From Gyromitra esculenta (lineage: Eukaryota; Ascomycota; Pezizomycetes; Pezizales; Discinaceae), in NCBI GenBank assembly GCA_038503075.1, contig JBCAML010000006.1:186001-250000 (forward strand): a stretch of 64,000 bases of DNA, read 5' to 3'. Within the stretch, counting starts at the first letter, position 1. Each line of letters opens with the position of its first letter. Made by a program: the position numbers and the translations under genes. The notes below the pieces were generated by a model. It ran no database searches. It had not been told where the DNA came from and was given only the letters and a program-made list of their open reading frames with translations. Shown one piece after another: positions 12,301 through 24,130 of this stretch.

Positions 12301-14167
12301 TTGGGCGCGGCGCGGCCGAATCAGAGGTCTGAAAAGTCGGAGCTGGCAGGCTACTGTAGGGCCGAATGCTTCCGAAAGTCGATATTAACTGCACCTCTCT
12401 CTTTTGGAGTATTAGGGAAGTTTTAAGGGCGAGTGAGGATTTATGATCCGAAAACGCCCCCCCCCCCAAATCATGCTATTTTTGCGAAGAAATCAGTTGA
12501 AAGTTATTTCATAGTAGCTTACTCTAGTCTTGACTAAACCTGAAGTACTTGTTTGAATGAACTTACAGAATATGAGTCACTTTTTCTTGTTGATTGATCG
12601 AACTATATATAACTACATGTACGTTTAATTAAGCTGGCTAGAAAGTAGTCGATGGCATACAATATTTCTAGTACATGATCCTTTTTCTTTGGGTTTTTTT
12701 CGTTCTTACTATAGCTAGCTAGTACTGATCTCTAGATCTTCGGATAAATAGCTTCCAGAATTAATAAACGCACACGCAAGTAAAAAAAACTATCCACTCA
12801 CCGCGCGCCGTTTTCTATGAATAACTTAACGGTTTTTCCGAAATTATTTTTTGACCGCCATATTTTTGATCGGCAAGTTAACCAGAGGGACGAACTAGTA
12901 GTAGTCATATTGTATCAAAATGTACTCAATTGCAGCATAATGTTATTATCGGTTTCGCTCTTAGCCGAAAAGTAAAAATAGGACATATACACATATATAA
13001 ATTTAAAGCTCAAGGCAATATTTAGATTTCGCTTCAGAGAAAACGTGGTCTGCAGCCTACTAGTGCTCAGAGCAATATGTAATTGTGAGATCTGGAGAGA
13101 TCAGTTAGAAAACGGTACCAGCTATCGGATGATGGTCGGATCTGTTTGTGTACTTTTTAAAAATAAGCCCTGTAGAGCTAAATAATAGTAACTTCCTAGT
13201 CGCGTTATATATGGTGTCAATGGAGGAGCATCTTAACGCAAGCCGTTGGGACTTTTGGTTAATTCCTAGTCGATCGTGGGTGGTGGGAAATCTGGCACGG
13301 GACGTGCTTCTGTGTGATGCTCGGGAGTGGCACAGAAGGAGAAACTGAGAAAACTGGGACGCAAACAGCCTGTGTAACGGCATTCTGTCAGCTTGGAGGG
13401 CGATCATGGAGTTTGATTCGACGTCTAGCCGCCGGAGCTATTTTTTCACTTGTGGTCTGAAAATAGTGCCACCATGTCATCCCGACACGTTGGGTCTGGC
13501 GGTTGGAGCCTCAACTTGCCCCCCCCTCCCCTTTTTGGGAGAGGATCCCTGTCCTACTACACAAGGGTTTGGAGGAGGGAAGGAGATTTGTTGAAAAAGG
13601 GTAGCAAAGATGAAATATTGTCCAAGCATGTGAATATGATATCAATATAAACAAAACAGAATAATCTCGGGATCGAAAAAGTAAGATACTCAGGAGTACC
13701 GATGATCTGCGGAGAAGCAACAATAAGGACATTTCGGAAGGGACAAAGAGATTTACACCCAGGTAACATGCAGGAGTAGGAAAAAAAATATACAGGGTGA
13801 GGGGAACTAAACAGCTAAGAAAAGTAGGTGCGAAATAAAAGTAACCAAAAAAAATTTGTTGTAGACCCGTTTGCCTACAATAATAACAGGCGATCCATTT
13901 AGGGGAAGAGTTAGAGGTTGAGAAAGGGAGAAGAAAGGTGAATTGATCCTTTCTTTCTCCCTTCAAGAGAGAGCGAGCCCCCCCCCAAAAATACAACCAG
14001 CTCGTATCAAGCTATATCCCTTGTAGATAAAATAAGAAAATGCGCCTTTGCAACCCCAATAAAAATAAAATAAGGGAATGAACGAGCTATAAAAAAAAAA
14101 AGATGGACGCCGTGCCAAATAAAAGTGGAAAAAAATAAATAAGATACCAAACCCCTAAACCCATAAC
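9327..14167. other. Long gene-free A+T-rich spacer
   Basis: No convincing gene. It contains four TACATGTA palindromes (11029, 11263, 11742, 12614), several homopolymer C tracts (for example near 12458 and 13980), and TAGCTAGCTAG-type palindromes near 12713. A frame at 10095-10400 (minus) has protein-like composition but no recognisable domain. A 161-codon minus frame at 13511-13996 is hydrophobic only because it is antisense to A/G-rich DNA. Confidence 0.5.
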
Positions 14168-14707
14168 CTACTCCATCCTTCTCCTTTTACCCTTTGGGGC
14201 GGGCATGAGGCTCATCCTTGGTGTGAAAGTAACGGTTGTGGTAACGACTTGCTTCACAGTAACTTGCCGTTGGCCATTCTGGGGGCCTCGAACATCTCCC
14301 TCGACCTCCTCATCCGAGGGCGATCTTGATATCGCCGACGCCGGTGATTCTGTTGAAGGAGAGTGGTTAGAGGAGGCAGGCGATGATGGAATACGCAGCC
14401 GCCTGGCAGTTGATTGTGGTAAAGGGTATGGCGTTGTTGGGGTATAATAGCCTTGTGTGTTTGCAGGCGCTTTCCCTGATTGCGGTGGGTATCCAGGCGA
14501 CTTTAGTGCCGGGCTGTTAACTGTATTCCTGAGGAACTCCGTATAGGCCGCCGGCGGTGTTATCGGGGTCTTAAGACACTCTTCATGGGATTTTAGGCCG
14601 TCAAAGTGGCCGTTGATGGGTGTTCTTGGAAGCTCTGAGGGTAGAGGTGAAAACGGAGTTCGTGAAGTAGAAGTATGAGTGATTGAGAGCGGCGTTGGTG
14701 TAGGCAT
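14168..14707 (-). CDS. Proline/serine-rich hypothetical protein, 179 aa
   Basis: Single-exon frame beginning MPTPTPLSITHTSTS and ending in a basic tail, PAPKGKRRRME. The middle contains CLKTPITPPAAYTEFLR, a motif I associate with short conserved ascomycete proteins of unknown function. Around it lie many SP/TP pairs (TPFSPLPS, IPSSPASSNHSP, RSPSDEEVEG) that could be phosphorylation sites for proline-directed kinases. A Val/Thr segment (VKQVVTTTVTFTPRMS) precedes the basic end, which could act as a nuclear localisation signal. There is no catalytic motif, no signal peptide and no membrane segment. It is probably an intrinsically disordered regulatory protein; that is inference. Confidence 0.7.
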   Translation of the reverse strand: MPTPTPLSITHTSTSRTPFSPLPSELPRTPINGHFDGLKSHEECLKTPITPPAAYTEFLRNTVNSPALKSPGYPPQSGKAPANTQGYYTPTTPYPLPQSTARRLRIPSSPASSNHSPSTESPASAISRSPSDEEVEGDVRGPQNGQRQVTVKQVVTTTVTFTPRMSLMPAPKGKRRRME

Positions 14708-17700
14708 GGCTAGTTCTTGTGCGTTGTATGAAGTTTCTGAGATTCCGGGGGGAGGGGGGTAACAATGAATTGAGGAAGGTGCCTTATGCAGGGCAAACTT
14801 TTAGGATGATGGAAGCTTTCTAGGAGGACAGAATAGTTAGCATTGTAGTGGGGTGGGAAGCCATTATTAAATGAAATGCCGAGAGCCGTTTGTTTGACAT
14901 ACCTTGGCTGTAGAAAGATTTAAGTGAGATGTCAACGCAGTGAGTGAAGTAGGCGAGATGCAACACCAGCGTTTCCAAAACCCGGACGAGGCTCTCTTAT
15001 ACAAGGGGGGGACAGGTCTCTATGTATGTGTGCCCTCAGAGACTCAGAAAGTCGCAACAGCAAGAGTCGGAGCGAGGGTTGCGCGCAGATATGCGGGGGT
15101 GGCTATTCCAGGACGCAGCAAGGACTAAAAAAACGTGGCTGTCCGGGGGACTACCTAGCAGTATGATCGAAGCGGACGGCTGCAACTTGTTTATATAAAT
15201 GGGGGCGGCTGAATGATAGGGGTGGTAGCGCTAGGTGCTGTGTGAAGCGTGGGGATAAGAAAAGTAACATGGAATAACCTACGAAAAACATCGAGCAACA
15301 TGCGTATTTCACCCGCGAGACCGTTACTCGGTATCCTATCGCACAGGGAGATACGAGACCACGGAAATGAAGTCTAGATTTGACATGTACTCTATTTGTT
15401 TGGCTTGCAACCGCTTTCGCCCCTGAGGCGGCTAGTCTGCAAGACGAAGGCATCTAGGAAGACGAAAACGGGATCACTGGAATTAACGGAGAACCCTAGG
15501 AGTAAGAGAGAAATTCGGCGAGTGTTTTATTACCCCGGGAAAAAACAGTACCTCCACTACTAGAGGGTGTATCTTCTGGCGAATCTAGCTACTACAGTTA
15601 CTGGGAACATGGGGCAAGGCGGCGACAATAGTTGTCGGCGCCAAAGAAAGTGTTTGGAAATGGTGGCCGCGGGACGAAAGAGCTCTTGGGATCGACAAGT
15701 CTGATTGGTATTTGACGCGATGTCCAACACCTTGGGTAAGATCCATACATCCTCCTCATTGCGTAGCCTCCATTGCTACTGGCTTCGCAGCCCGTCAACC
15801 GACGGATGGTTTGTGGAGGATGCATACCGCGCGCCTAGACTAATGACGCGAGGCTGCAATTGACCAATACATGATCATTCACACTGACAGTGTCAAATAC
15901 AATCGTGATATCTGCACGTTTTCTTGATTTTACTCAAGAGGGTAGCCACCACTCGTTAGTGAACTCAACTGGTGTTGTACAATGGGGAAGGGTAAAGGTC
16001 GTCTGGCACACGCGCGACACCACTTCGTGCCACATGGCGGAGCGGATTTCTCAGCCGGACACATACCATTTTTCCCTGTATTACAGTGCCAGCTACGCAT
16101 TGAATTTCCTCTCGCTATGGTAGTATGAAGATGAGGGCTGTATTTTACTCCTTATATCTTCCCTTTAGGATATATTTTGATACACAGACTAAACACAGAG
16201 ATGCAAGATCTTTTTACAAGAAACATGAATTCCCTGCAGAATTGTGGTGCATATAATTATAAGTATTAGCCTACCGAGCTCGTCAAGAGCTTTCTGCTGA
16301 TCTAGAAAGCCCACATGGTGAAACGGAGAGGGTACGATTATCAAGAGGGATCTTTAAAATAAAAATTAGGATCTGGCTTGGAGAGGCAAAATGGATACGT
16401 GTAACTACATGTAGTTAACTACATATACTGGACACGTGGGTGCTAAGCTCTGCAGCTGGGTATATGGAACCTTAATGATCTGCCGCATTATTGGAATAGG
16501 TTATATGTCGATCTCATGAGAAATGAAGTGCACAAACCATCCGTCTATGTGCGCACTATAGTAGAGATCTACTATATCCTTCCTGCATTAAACGGAGTCG
16601 CAAGCTTTGTGGAATGGTACACAAGTTTTGCTATCTGGAACTAAAGTTCTAGTCCTCTTACGGCTGAAATGCAATCATTGATGGCCTCGAAAAAGCTAGC
16701 TGACAACCTCTGGAGCCTTGTATAATGTAAACGGATGTTGTTGCAGAATTCCCGTTTGATCAATTTCTTCCCCATGTTTTGTGTAGTAGCGAATAGTTGC
16801 ATAAAATAGTTGCATATATGCAGTGTATTCTCTACGAAACAACGGCTTCAAAGCCCTTGTATTCACATAATCTGGCCTAGCACAAAATTTTGGGGGCGGT
16901 AAGCGGGTATTTGGAAAACCTATTACGTTGGCCCTTCGGCATTTCATCGACACAGCTATGCTAGGCAAGCCACATTTTAGTTAGCATCTAGATTACTCAT
17001 ATTGAAACCAATTTCGGTGAATATTCGATGCAAACTTATCGCGGTTTTATCCAAGTTTTGATATCGTATATACATCTCGTGTACCAGAAAGCGGTCAGTT
17101 AGGAAATGGCCGGGCAGGATCGAGACCCTGCTGTAACCTAAATTTTGTACCTCGAGTCATCATTCCGTTTTTTTTTTCCTGCCACGTTCTTCCCTCGTGG
17201 GTTCGGATGGAAGTTGTTACCGAAACTTAATGTAGCACAACTCAATTGTGAACCTCCTTGCAATTGTAAATATATATATGCCCAGCTCATTCCTATTTGG
17301 TTCAAAAGTGGTTGTATTTAGTGTTGGCATAAAAACGTCACTCAATATATATATGTTTCCTCAAACATTTCTAAACTTTGCATAAACTTCACTACTAGTG
17401 TGTTTCTTCCCTCGCTAGCTAGCGCTGTAATGGTGGTAAAAACAGTTCTGTTCAAACAAGAAAGCCTTGCAAGGCACTGTCGATGTGTGAAGCTGTTAGT
17501 TTCGATTGACGTCGGCGGGTACACAAATCGGTATCAGCCCCGTAAAGACTTTCAAGGAAGCCCCCGAGATTCTGACAAGGAATGAAGAAGGCTGAGGATC
17601 GTGACAATTGTGAGGGGAGATGGCTCGGAAAGAATCGGCTATTCTCACGATGCGTCTGCCAGAGGTGTGTCACGGCAGTTCACCGGTATGGTGTTTTGCA

Positions 17701-19031
17701 AGTTACCTTTACTTATGGGATGTTTTCATGGCCATGGGTTTCCAATATTGATATTGGTTTCTTGCAAATAGCTACCTGAAACTATAGCTATTACGAGAGG
17801 CTTCTCCGAAGATTGAAGCTAGTTTAAATTTCCTGCTCCTTGACGTTGATCGAGAGATGATCATGATCAGAACACCTTCGTACCCTCCAGTCACAGGTCG
17901 CAGATACTCCCATATATCACCAACCGAAGGGGGTGCAAGCGAGAAAATAAACGCCAATCACCTAAGTTGAGGCATCGTGTGTCCTAATGCTTCGATCTCC
18001 GTGAGATATGGATTTGTAGAAGTTATGATATATTGAGAGCTGTATAGCCCACAGTACTACCACGCTGGGGCCTCCAAACAAGACCTTCTGCTTTGGGAGT
18101 GACCTATGCATAGGCGCATACTCACAGGGAACGAAAAAACGCTTGGTGAAAAAAACGCTAAGCTAGGCAGACAGTGAAACGTTTTCTATTTCTTAAGAGC
18201 TGAAAATGGATAAGATTTCCCTAGCTAGCTAGTTAGCGATTGCTTTAACTCACTTGAATACCCCTCAAAAATATCTGGTTAAAACTGGAGAAGCAAAAAT
18301 AGCCGAGAAATATCGTATCACCGAATACTTCAGAAACCAATACGGCTTTCTGTCTAGTGCAGGCCAACAATGATCTAGGGCGATCCATGAGGGTTTTGCC
18401 GATAGAGTCGACAGCTAAAGGCAAGCCTTAGTCTCATGATCTAGTGATCACACCAGGTATACAAAAGCCCATATCAGAAATAGCTCGAAACGAATTTTCT
18501 TGCTCAGAGTTCCGAAGATCAATCTTTGGGGTACGTATTTTTTAGGGACGGATTATCTGAGGCTTTTAGCATCCCTGAGAAAATTTGAAGTCTATCGAAA
18601 CGGTCCGAGATCTCTCCTGATGTATAATTCTTTAATTTATCCCCACCCGGCCGAGAAGAGAACTTAGATCAGTCAAAAGTCGTCAAATTTACATAGCTAC
18701 AGCTATAGGCCTAGGTGTTATAACCTCTGTGCCCAAACCGTAGAACAATCACGCAAAGCTAAGCTCAACAAATAGATCGAGATGCGACCCAATCGCTCTC
18801 AAGGTAGAGGTCTTGTTCCAGTTTCTCGCTAGGGTATTTCTCTCGAGTTTTCCAGGATCCCAAGCTCCACCACATTCCCCGCTAAATCATAACCAGAAGG
18901 TAGGATTTCTTTATGTTATACCGTTATACTAGAAATTTATTTTAGCTAGCCTCGCTTCCCTCTTAAGCTTGAGTCCATTCAATAATATTTTAGATGCAAT
19001 CTACCAAAAGTCATGCAATATCACTCGCATA
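14708..19031. other. Gene-free spacer
   Basis: Many short frames but none with recognisable domains or coherent exon structure. Contains one TACATGTA (16406, within an extended ACTACATGTAGT palindrome) and TAGCTAGCTAG-type palindromes near 17413 and 18220. Upstream of 14707 there is a plausible leader for the proline-rich gene. Nothing else can be supported. Confidence 0.5.
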
Positions 19032-19114
19032 TACTCAATCTTTGCCGTTGTTGTTGTTGTTGTTTATTCATTAGGTACATTCAACCCGAAGGTTATGCAT
19101 ATGGTACTCAATCT
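19032..19114 (-). mobile_element. 5'-truncated non-LTR retroposon with (AAC)n tail and target duplication
   Basis: A 63-bp insert (19042-19104) is flanked by an exact 10-bp direct repeat, TACTCAATCT (19032-19041 and 19105-19114). Read on the minus strand the insert contains CGGGTTGAATGTACC, then a TGAATAAACAAC stretch, and ends in four to five AAC units. The same 3' end occurs at 57364-57406 on the plus strand, flanked by its own, different target duplication. Different 5' truncation points, a shared 3' tail and variable target duplications are the hallmarks of target-primed reverse transcription of a LINE or SINE. Confidence 0.85.
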
Positions 19115-19908
19115 CTACTGTTGGAAAACGACTCTCTCATCAAAGCTCAAGAATTTCCCTAAACTATTAAGCACTATTTCTCCAATTGCATCCTTCTCTA
19201 AAGGTCGGCAGCGCATGTCGCTCATATCTGCACTTGCATAGCACATACTATGCTACCCTTCTAGAGCCCTCTTGATGAGTGCCCGTGCACCTGTAGCTGA
19301 ACTTAAGCCTCTGGAGGGCTCCTATAGTAGGAAGACTTTCTAAAAAGTATGTTGAGAAGTCATATCGAGTGATATCTCATGTTGCGTTCTTCTTTTCTCT
19401 ATTATTACTCATTTATCCTACGTATATATTAATTATAATCTTGGAGTCATCTAACTATGGTAAAGTGATCCTTCGATAAATCTCGTTGCTGAAATCTCTT
19501 TTCTTGCGCCATGTTTCTTGTTTCTTGCTACCCTCGGAATTTCGCCACCGCCGTAGAAAAGATATTCTAATTATATAACTCAGTTCTATGGTCTTGAGGT
19601 ATTCATGTAGCTTTAAATTAGATTTCCTTAATTCTTGCTGCTAGGTGTATATACGACAAACTTTACCTTGATAGAATATATTAAGTATAGTATCAAGAAA
19701 GGGGATGCATATGTAACTGGTACAGTGTATGTGCGGTATTCTGAAAAAAATGCGGAAGCAATATTGGATTCCTAACATAAATACGGTAGTTCTCCAGAGT
19801 CAAGGTTGCATTACCTAGCAATACAGTAGCAGATTCACCCTATTTCCTCATACTGTAGGAATGAGGACGTATAGTAGCTAAATAAAATTGGATTATATTA
19901 CTATTGAA
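19115..19908. other. Spacer downstream of flavocytochrome b2 gene
   Basis: A+T-rich sequence without protein-like frames. It probably includes the 3' UTR of the convergently placed flavocytochrome b2 gene at its right end. Confidence 0.4.
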
Positions 19909-21616
19909 CTATATCATAGCCTTTGGTTTCCATTTGATGTACGGATGTACCGTAGAGTCAGGTACTAAATGGTCAATCATCGCCGTGTTCACCAATCCCG
20001 GGTGAACTTCTGACAAATTACTGACACCACACATTCTCATTGTTGTCTCTAGTTCGTCTTTCAATACTATAACCCGGACGTAAAGTTAGCAAACAGATTA
20101 GGTCGAGAAAGAGAATAATTAGCTAGAATGAACTTACTCTGAGTTAGATGTGCAATGCCTTCTGATCCGTAGTTTAGTGCATAGAGGTATGGTCGCCCAA
20201 CACCAACGGCCCTAGCCCCCAAACATAAAGCCTTAAAGATGTCCGTCCCACGACGGATACCGCCATCTAGATAGACTTCAAGATGATCGAAAATTTCGGG
20301 ACAAACCTTATGGAGTTCTAACAAAGTGAAAATTGCAGGCGGTGATCTATAGCATTTCGTTAGCAAAAAAAAAAACACCGCGAGCGCTAGGACCTACGTA
20401 TCCAGAGACCTCCCGCCATGATTTGATAGTACAATTCCCTGGACACCATATTTAAGCGCCAATTGCGCATCGGCTGCTGTTTGAATACCTTTGAGTACAA
20501 TAGGTAATCCTCCACAAACGCTTTTAAGCCAAGGGATATCATCCCAGTTCAATGTCCTATCGACATATAAACCCATGAGTCTTCCCATACCACCACCTTT
20601 TTTATCATTATGACTCACAGCACCGCTCACGACACTCTTGACAGGAATATCGACTTTAAGCCTCTCGTCTGCTTCTCGCTTGCCCGCAATATGGGCGTCA
20701 ACAGTCACAAAAATCGCCTTAACCCCGACTTCTTTCGCGGTTTTCAGCAGTGCCACTGTTTTCGAACGGTCCGTATTTACGTAAAGCTGCAAGAAGTGAG
20801 TCTGAGCTTTAGGACCTAGACCTGCCGCAACAATATCCTCTATCGGTGCAGATGAATTCGTGGAAATCTAAAGTTTTGATTAACAGCCTTCTTTGCATTT
20901 GAAAATGTTTCAGAAAGGGTTTACACACGATGTGTATTATGCCCTCGGATCCTGCTCCCTTTGATACCGCAAGTTCTCCATCTTTGTGAATCATTTTCGC
21001 CATCGCCGTTGGTGCAACGAAAAACGGGGATTTTGTTTTAATGCCTAGGATTGTTGTAGTCGTATCTACATACTTATTATTCCTCATAACCCTCGGACGG
21101 AACAAGACACGATTGAAGGCTTCTTTGTTCAGCCTCATCGATATTAGGTCCGTAGCTGCAGATGAAAAGAAAGCCCATGTTTTTGGGCTACTAGTCTTTT
21201 CCGCAACAGCCTCGAAGTCGTAACTATTAATGAGGGTATCTAGGGGTGGTTTTGTACGCTCCGATATCGCGGCGTTTTGTTGAACATCGAGATTGGCTAT
21301 AACGGGAAGGTATCGAATATCGATTGGACCGAGATTTTTGACAGCGGGAAGAGGATTTTTTTCGATTAGCTCGGGCATGTGTACCGAGTCGTAGGCTCCA
21401 GTAGCATCAGCGCCAGCATAAGCCATGAGCACTATATCGATGAGTTAATGTAAATCGCATAGATTAAATCCCAAGGGGCTGGCTATAGAATTGAATACCT
21501 TCGGGGCCGCCAGGATGCTGTTGCAAAAAATCTGTAACATCATACACATTCCCACGAACTATCATCCAACAATCTGCATGTGTGCTGTGCTTGGAAACGT
21601 CGTCTGCGGTCAACAT
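19909..21616 (-). CDS. CYB2: Flavocytochrome b2 (L-lactate:cytochrome c oxidoreductase type)
   Basis: Oxidises an L-2-hydroxy acid, typically L-lactate, and passes electrons through haem to cytochrome c. Five exons: 21499-21616, 20929-21431, 20398-20867, 20138-20346 and 19909-20066, giving 485 aa with all phases consistent. Residues 1-60 are a cytochrome b5 domain with haem ligands His34 (QHPGG) and His57, the same 23-residue spacing as in yeast. The rest is the FMN-dependent alpha-hydroxy-acid dehydrogenase barrel. It has Tyr236 (QLYVN), Lys333 (IVLKGI), His357 and Arg360 (SNHGGR), with the same Lys-His spacing as yeast Lys349/His373. The position equivalent to yeast Tyr143 is Phe127 (WAFFSS). 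No mitochondrial presequence is visible in this frame. Upstream frames on the minus strand (to about 21870) are Arg-rich and could supply one through another exon, so the start is provisional. Confidence 0.92.
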
Positions 21617-22518
21617 CTTGGCTTTAAGATCTTTAGGGAATTGGTATCTAGAAGCACGAGAAGAATGTGCACGTGGAAGTTTGGTGGTTTTGACTTCCAG
21701 AGCTCTGGTTTCGTTACTAAGAACCGGTTATCTCGGCGGGGGCGCCCAAAACTTGTCGGTAATCGGCGCAATTGGGCACGACGGTATCGCGGTCCTCCAA
21801 CCGGATTCAGTTCTAGCGCTATGAGTATAAAATTGACAGTAGAGTATACGGTTAGTATGTCTATCACGTCAAGCTCTTTTCGTAGAGTCTATTCGGCTAG
21901 TGGGTTTACCCGGAAGATATATAATAGCTGAGACATCACTCTTGGAATACGCCGAGATTATGCGGAACACTTTCAGGCTATTTATTACTTCGTAGCGAGA
22001 TTTGAAAGACATGTCCTAAATCTAGGCGGACATTTCAAGGGTGGGGTTACACAGCAGAAATCTGTGTCTGGCAAGATATCCCGTCCTGGTTCGCGTTTCC
22101 CCCGAATTGCCAAGAACCTTTAGCAAGTTTGGATTGATAGGACAGCGAGCAAAATCCTCTTCTATGACTATTCCCAAGAAGCAGAGGTTTGGGGAGAAGT
22201 TCATGTTCTCGGGGACTCAACTCCCTCAGGAATCTCATCTTCTCCCACCTTATTTACATTCCTCAACTCCTTACGATTTGATTTTCCTTAGCTACCCTAA
22301 CAAAAAAAGGCCCTAAACCCAAGCCTAAATATCTGGCATGCATCCTGACCAAAACATGTTAAAGTCACTACAGCGCTCCTTAGTGGTATGCGTATCAAAA
22401 ATATACAACTCAAATTCGCAGTGGTCTTCGGTTAGCTCCGGTTCTCACGAACCAGTCAGTAGGTTTAAGGTGTTACACGAGTACGTTTTTATGATTAGAA
22501 ACAAGTTCTAATGATTTA
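21617..22518. other. Upstream region of flavocytochrome b2 gene
   Basis: Likely contains the promoter and possibly a missing first exon of the flavocytochrome gene: an Arg-rich minus-strand frame at 21610-21867 overlaps its first exon in another phase. The frames at 22022-22316 show no domain and were not called. Confidence 0.4.
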
Positions 22519-24130
22519 ATGGGCCAAATTATATTCAACGACATGTATGCGCGCCTAAAAAGGCCCGTTCCCACTCTCATCGACGTGATCTCCGATGGGA
22601 AGAAGAACTGGTGCGAAAGTTTCTCGATACTGGGTCAGACCCCAGCAAGTGCAACAGCACCTCGATACTCTATCTATTGGCGAAACCAGTTAACTAGACA
22701 ATTGTGGATCTTTTATAATTACTGAAGGCTAAGACGGACGTTAAAGCTAAGATCGGGGGGAAAGATAGCAAACCCGTGCTGCATTTGGTTATCCGGGATG
22801 CCAGCCTTACAGCGTTTAAATCGAAGACTGATATTCTATTCGAATTCGGAGCAAACCCTAACACCTTCGACTCTCGCAGGCAAACGATTTTACGTCATGC
22901 GGTAAGGAGCGGAAAACGCGAAGCAGCCTCGTACTTAATTGAGAAGGGTCCGATGTTAATTTGGCTGACGGGAAAAGCTGAACTGCTCTCATGAATGTCT
23001 GCTATTTCATGATCATGCAGAGGGATTTGCTGGATATTTTTTTAGATCCAAATTTCGGCGTTAACGCGATCAACTTATCGGGGCTTTCCGTTCTTAAGCT
23101 TCTAGCATTCGGGAACAATTATACGACACAGAATTTTTAAATTTCACCTGAAGAGTATGATTGGAAAATTATTGGAGACGGGAGTAGACCCTAATCTCGG
23201 GGGAAAGCGTTGCACTTCCCCCTACAGGCAGCTACATTATATCCCCTTCTAGGGCTTGGATAGTGTCGTTTGTTGCTTAACAACGACGTCAACGGCTCGG
23301 CTGGGGAAAATCATATTGTTCTCGGGCATGCGATTAGATCTGGTAATATAGATGTAGCTGAGATGCTCCTCCAGCGTGATGCCACCCTAGACATATCCAT
23401 CGGCTGTTCGAGTTCCTATAACGAGGAATTATTCATTTATGCTTCTTGCAATGCCAAAGACGACAGCACAGATTGTACAAGCATATGAGGGGTGAAGTTG
23501 GAACGACCAGGATATCCAGTCACGACGATTGAGTTACGGAAAACTGTTCCCTAGTATCCTAGCCGCTCCAACTTCACCCCCGTGCGCTTGTTTCAATCCT
23601 GCTGGGAGCTGGAATTAATCTAAGTAAACTTGTATTTTATGGAAAAGCAGTGCTACAGGTTGCAGCCAGCGAAGGACAACTTGCTGTAGCTCAAATACTC
23701 TTGGACTGCTGGGCAGATATCAATGCAGTCTCTGACTCGCGGATGTTGGGGACAGCGTTTCGTTGTTCCGCTGAGGGGCCTTTTCCGGAGGACAGACAGA
23801 TTATAATGACAGCTTTGTTGTTGAAAGTAGGCTAACGCCCGAGTTATTAGCAATAATGAAGCACTAGCATTGCATTTTGTTTCATGGAGTGATAGTAATT
23901 TGCGCGTTTTCGAATAATTGCTCGATGTTGGTGGACCTGGGACCGCAAATTTTCAGGATAGTCACAGGAGGACCCCTCTGCATGGAGCAATTGAGTGCGG
24001 AGCACTAAGGATGGTATATGAACTCCTAAAACACAAGCGTGTAGTTGATACCAATGCCAAAGACTTCTGAGGGCAAACGCCTTTGCATCCTACGAGCTTC
24101 CTTCTAATGGGACAAACTGCGAAGAGAAAG
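22519..24130 (+). pseudogene. Decayed ankyrin-repeat protein pseudogene
   Basis: Ankyrin-type repeats can be followed on the plus strand across several frames. Examples are LVRKFLDTGSDPSKC near 22610, ILFEFGANPNTFDSR near 22830, VAEMLLQRDATLD near 23355, VAQILLDCWADINAV near 23685, and RTPLHGAIECGALRMVYELL near 23975. The copy carries in-frame TAG and TAA close together near 22699-22726, a TGA near 22985, further frameshifts, a 92-bp hairpin insertion (23489-23580) and another TGA near 24067 just before GQTPLHP. Several stops fall where Gln or Arg would fit, as C-to-T changes would produce. No start or end codon can be fixed. Fungal ankyrin proteins of this kind form large, fast-turning families; which one this came from cannot be said. 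Confidence 0.85.
23489..23580. mobile_element. Hairpin/TIR insertion inside the ankyrin pseudogene, 92 bp
   Basis: Inverted arms of about 26 nt start with an identical GGGGTGAAGTTGGA. They continue as ACGACCAGGATA (left) and GCGGCTAGGATA (reverse complement of right), differing only by transitions. The ankyrin reading sense stops at the left edge and resumes right after the element (LVSILLGAGINLSK), so it is an insertion, not part of the gene. No clear target duplication was found, so its class is open. Confidence 0.6.

Noticed and set aside
13511..13996. 161-codon minus-strand frame with several hydrophobic stretches
   Set aside because: It is the complement of an A/G-rich 3' flank; no motif, biased composition explains both openness and hydrophobicity.
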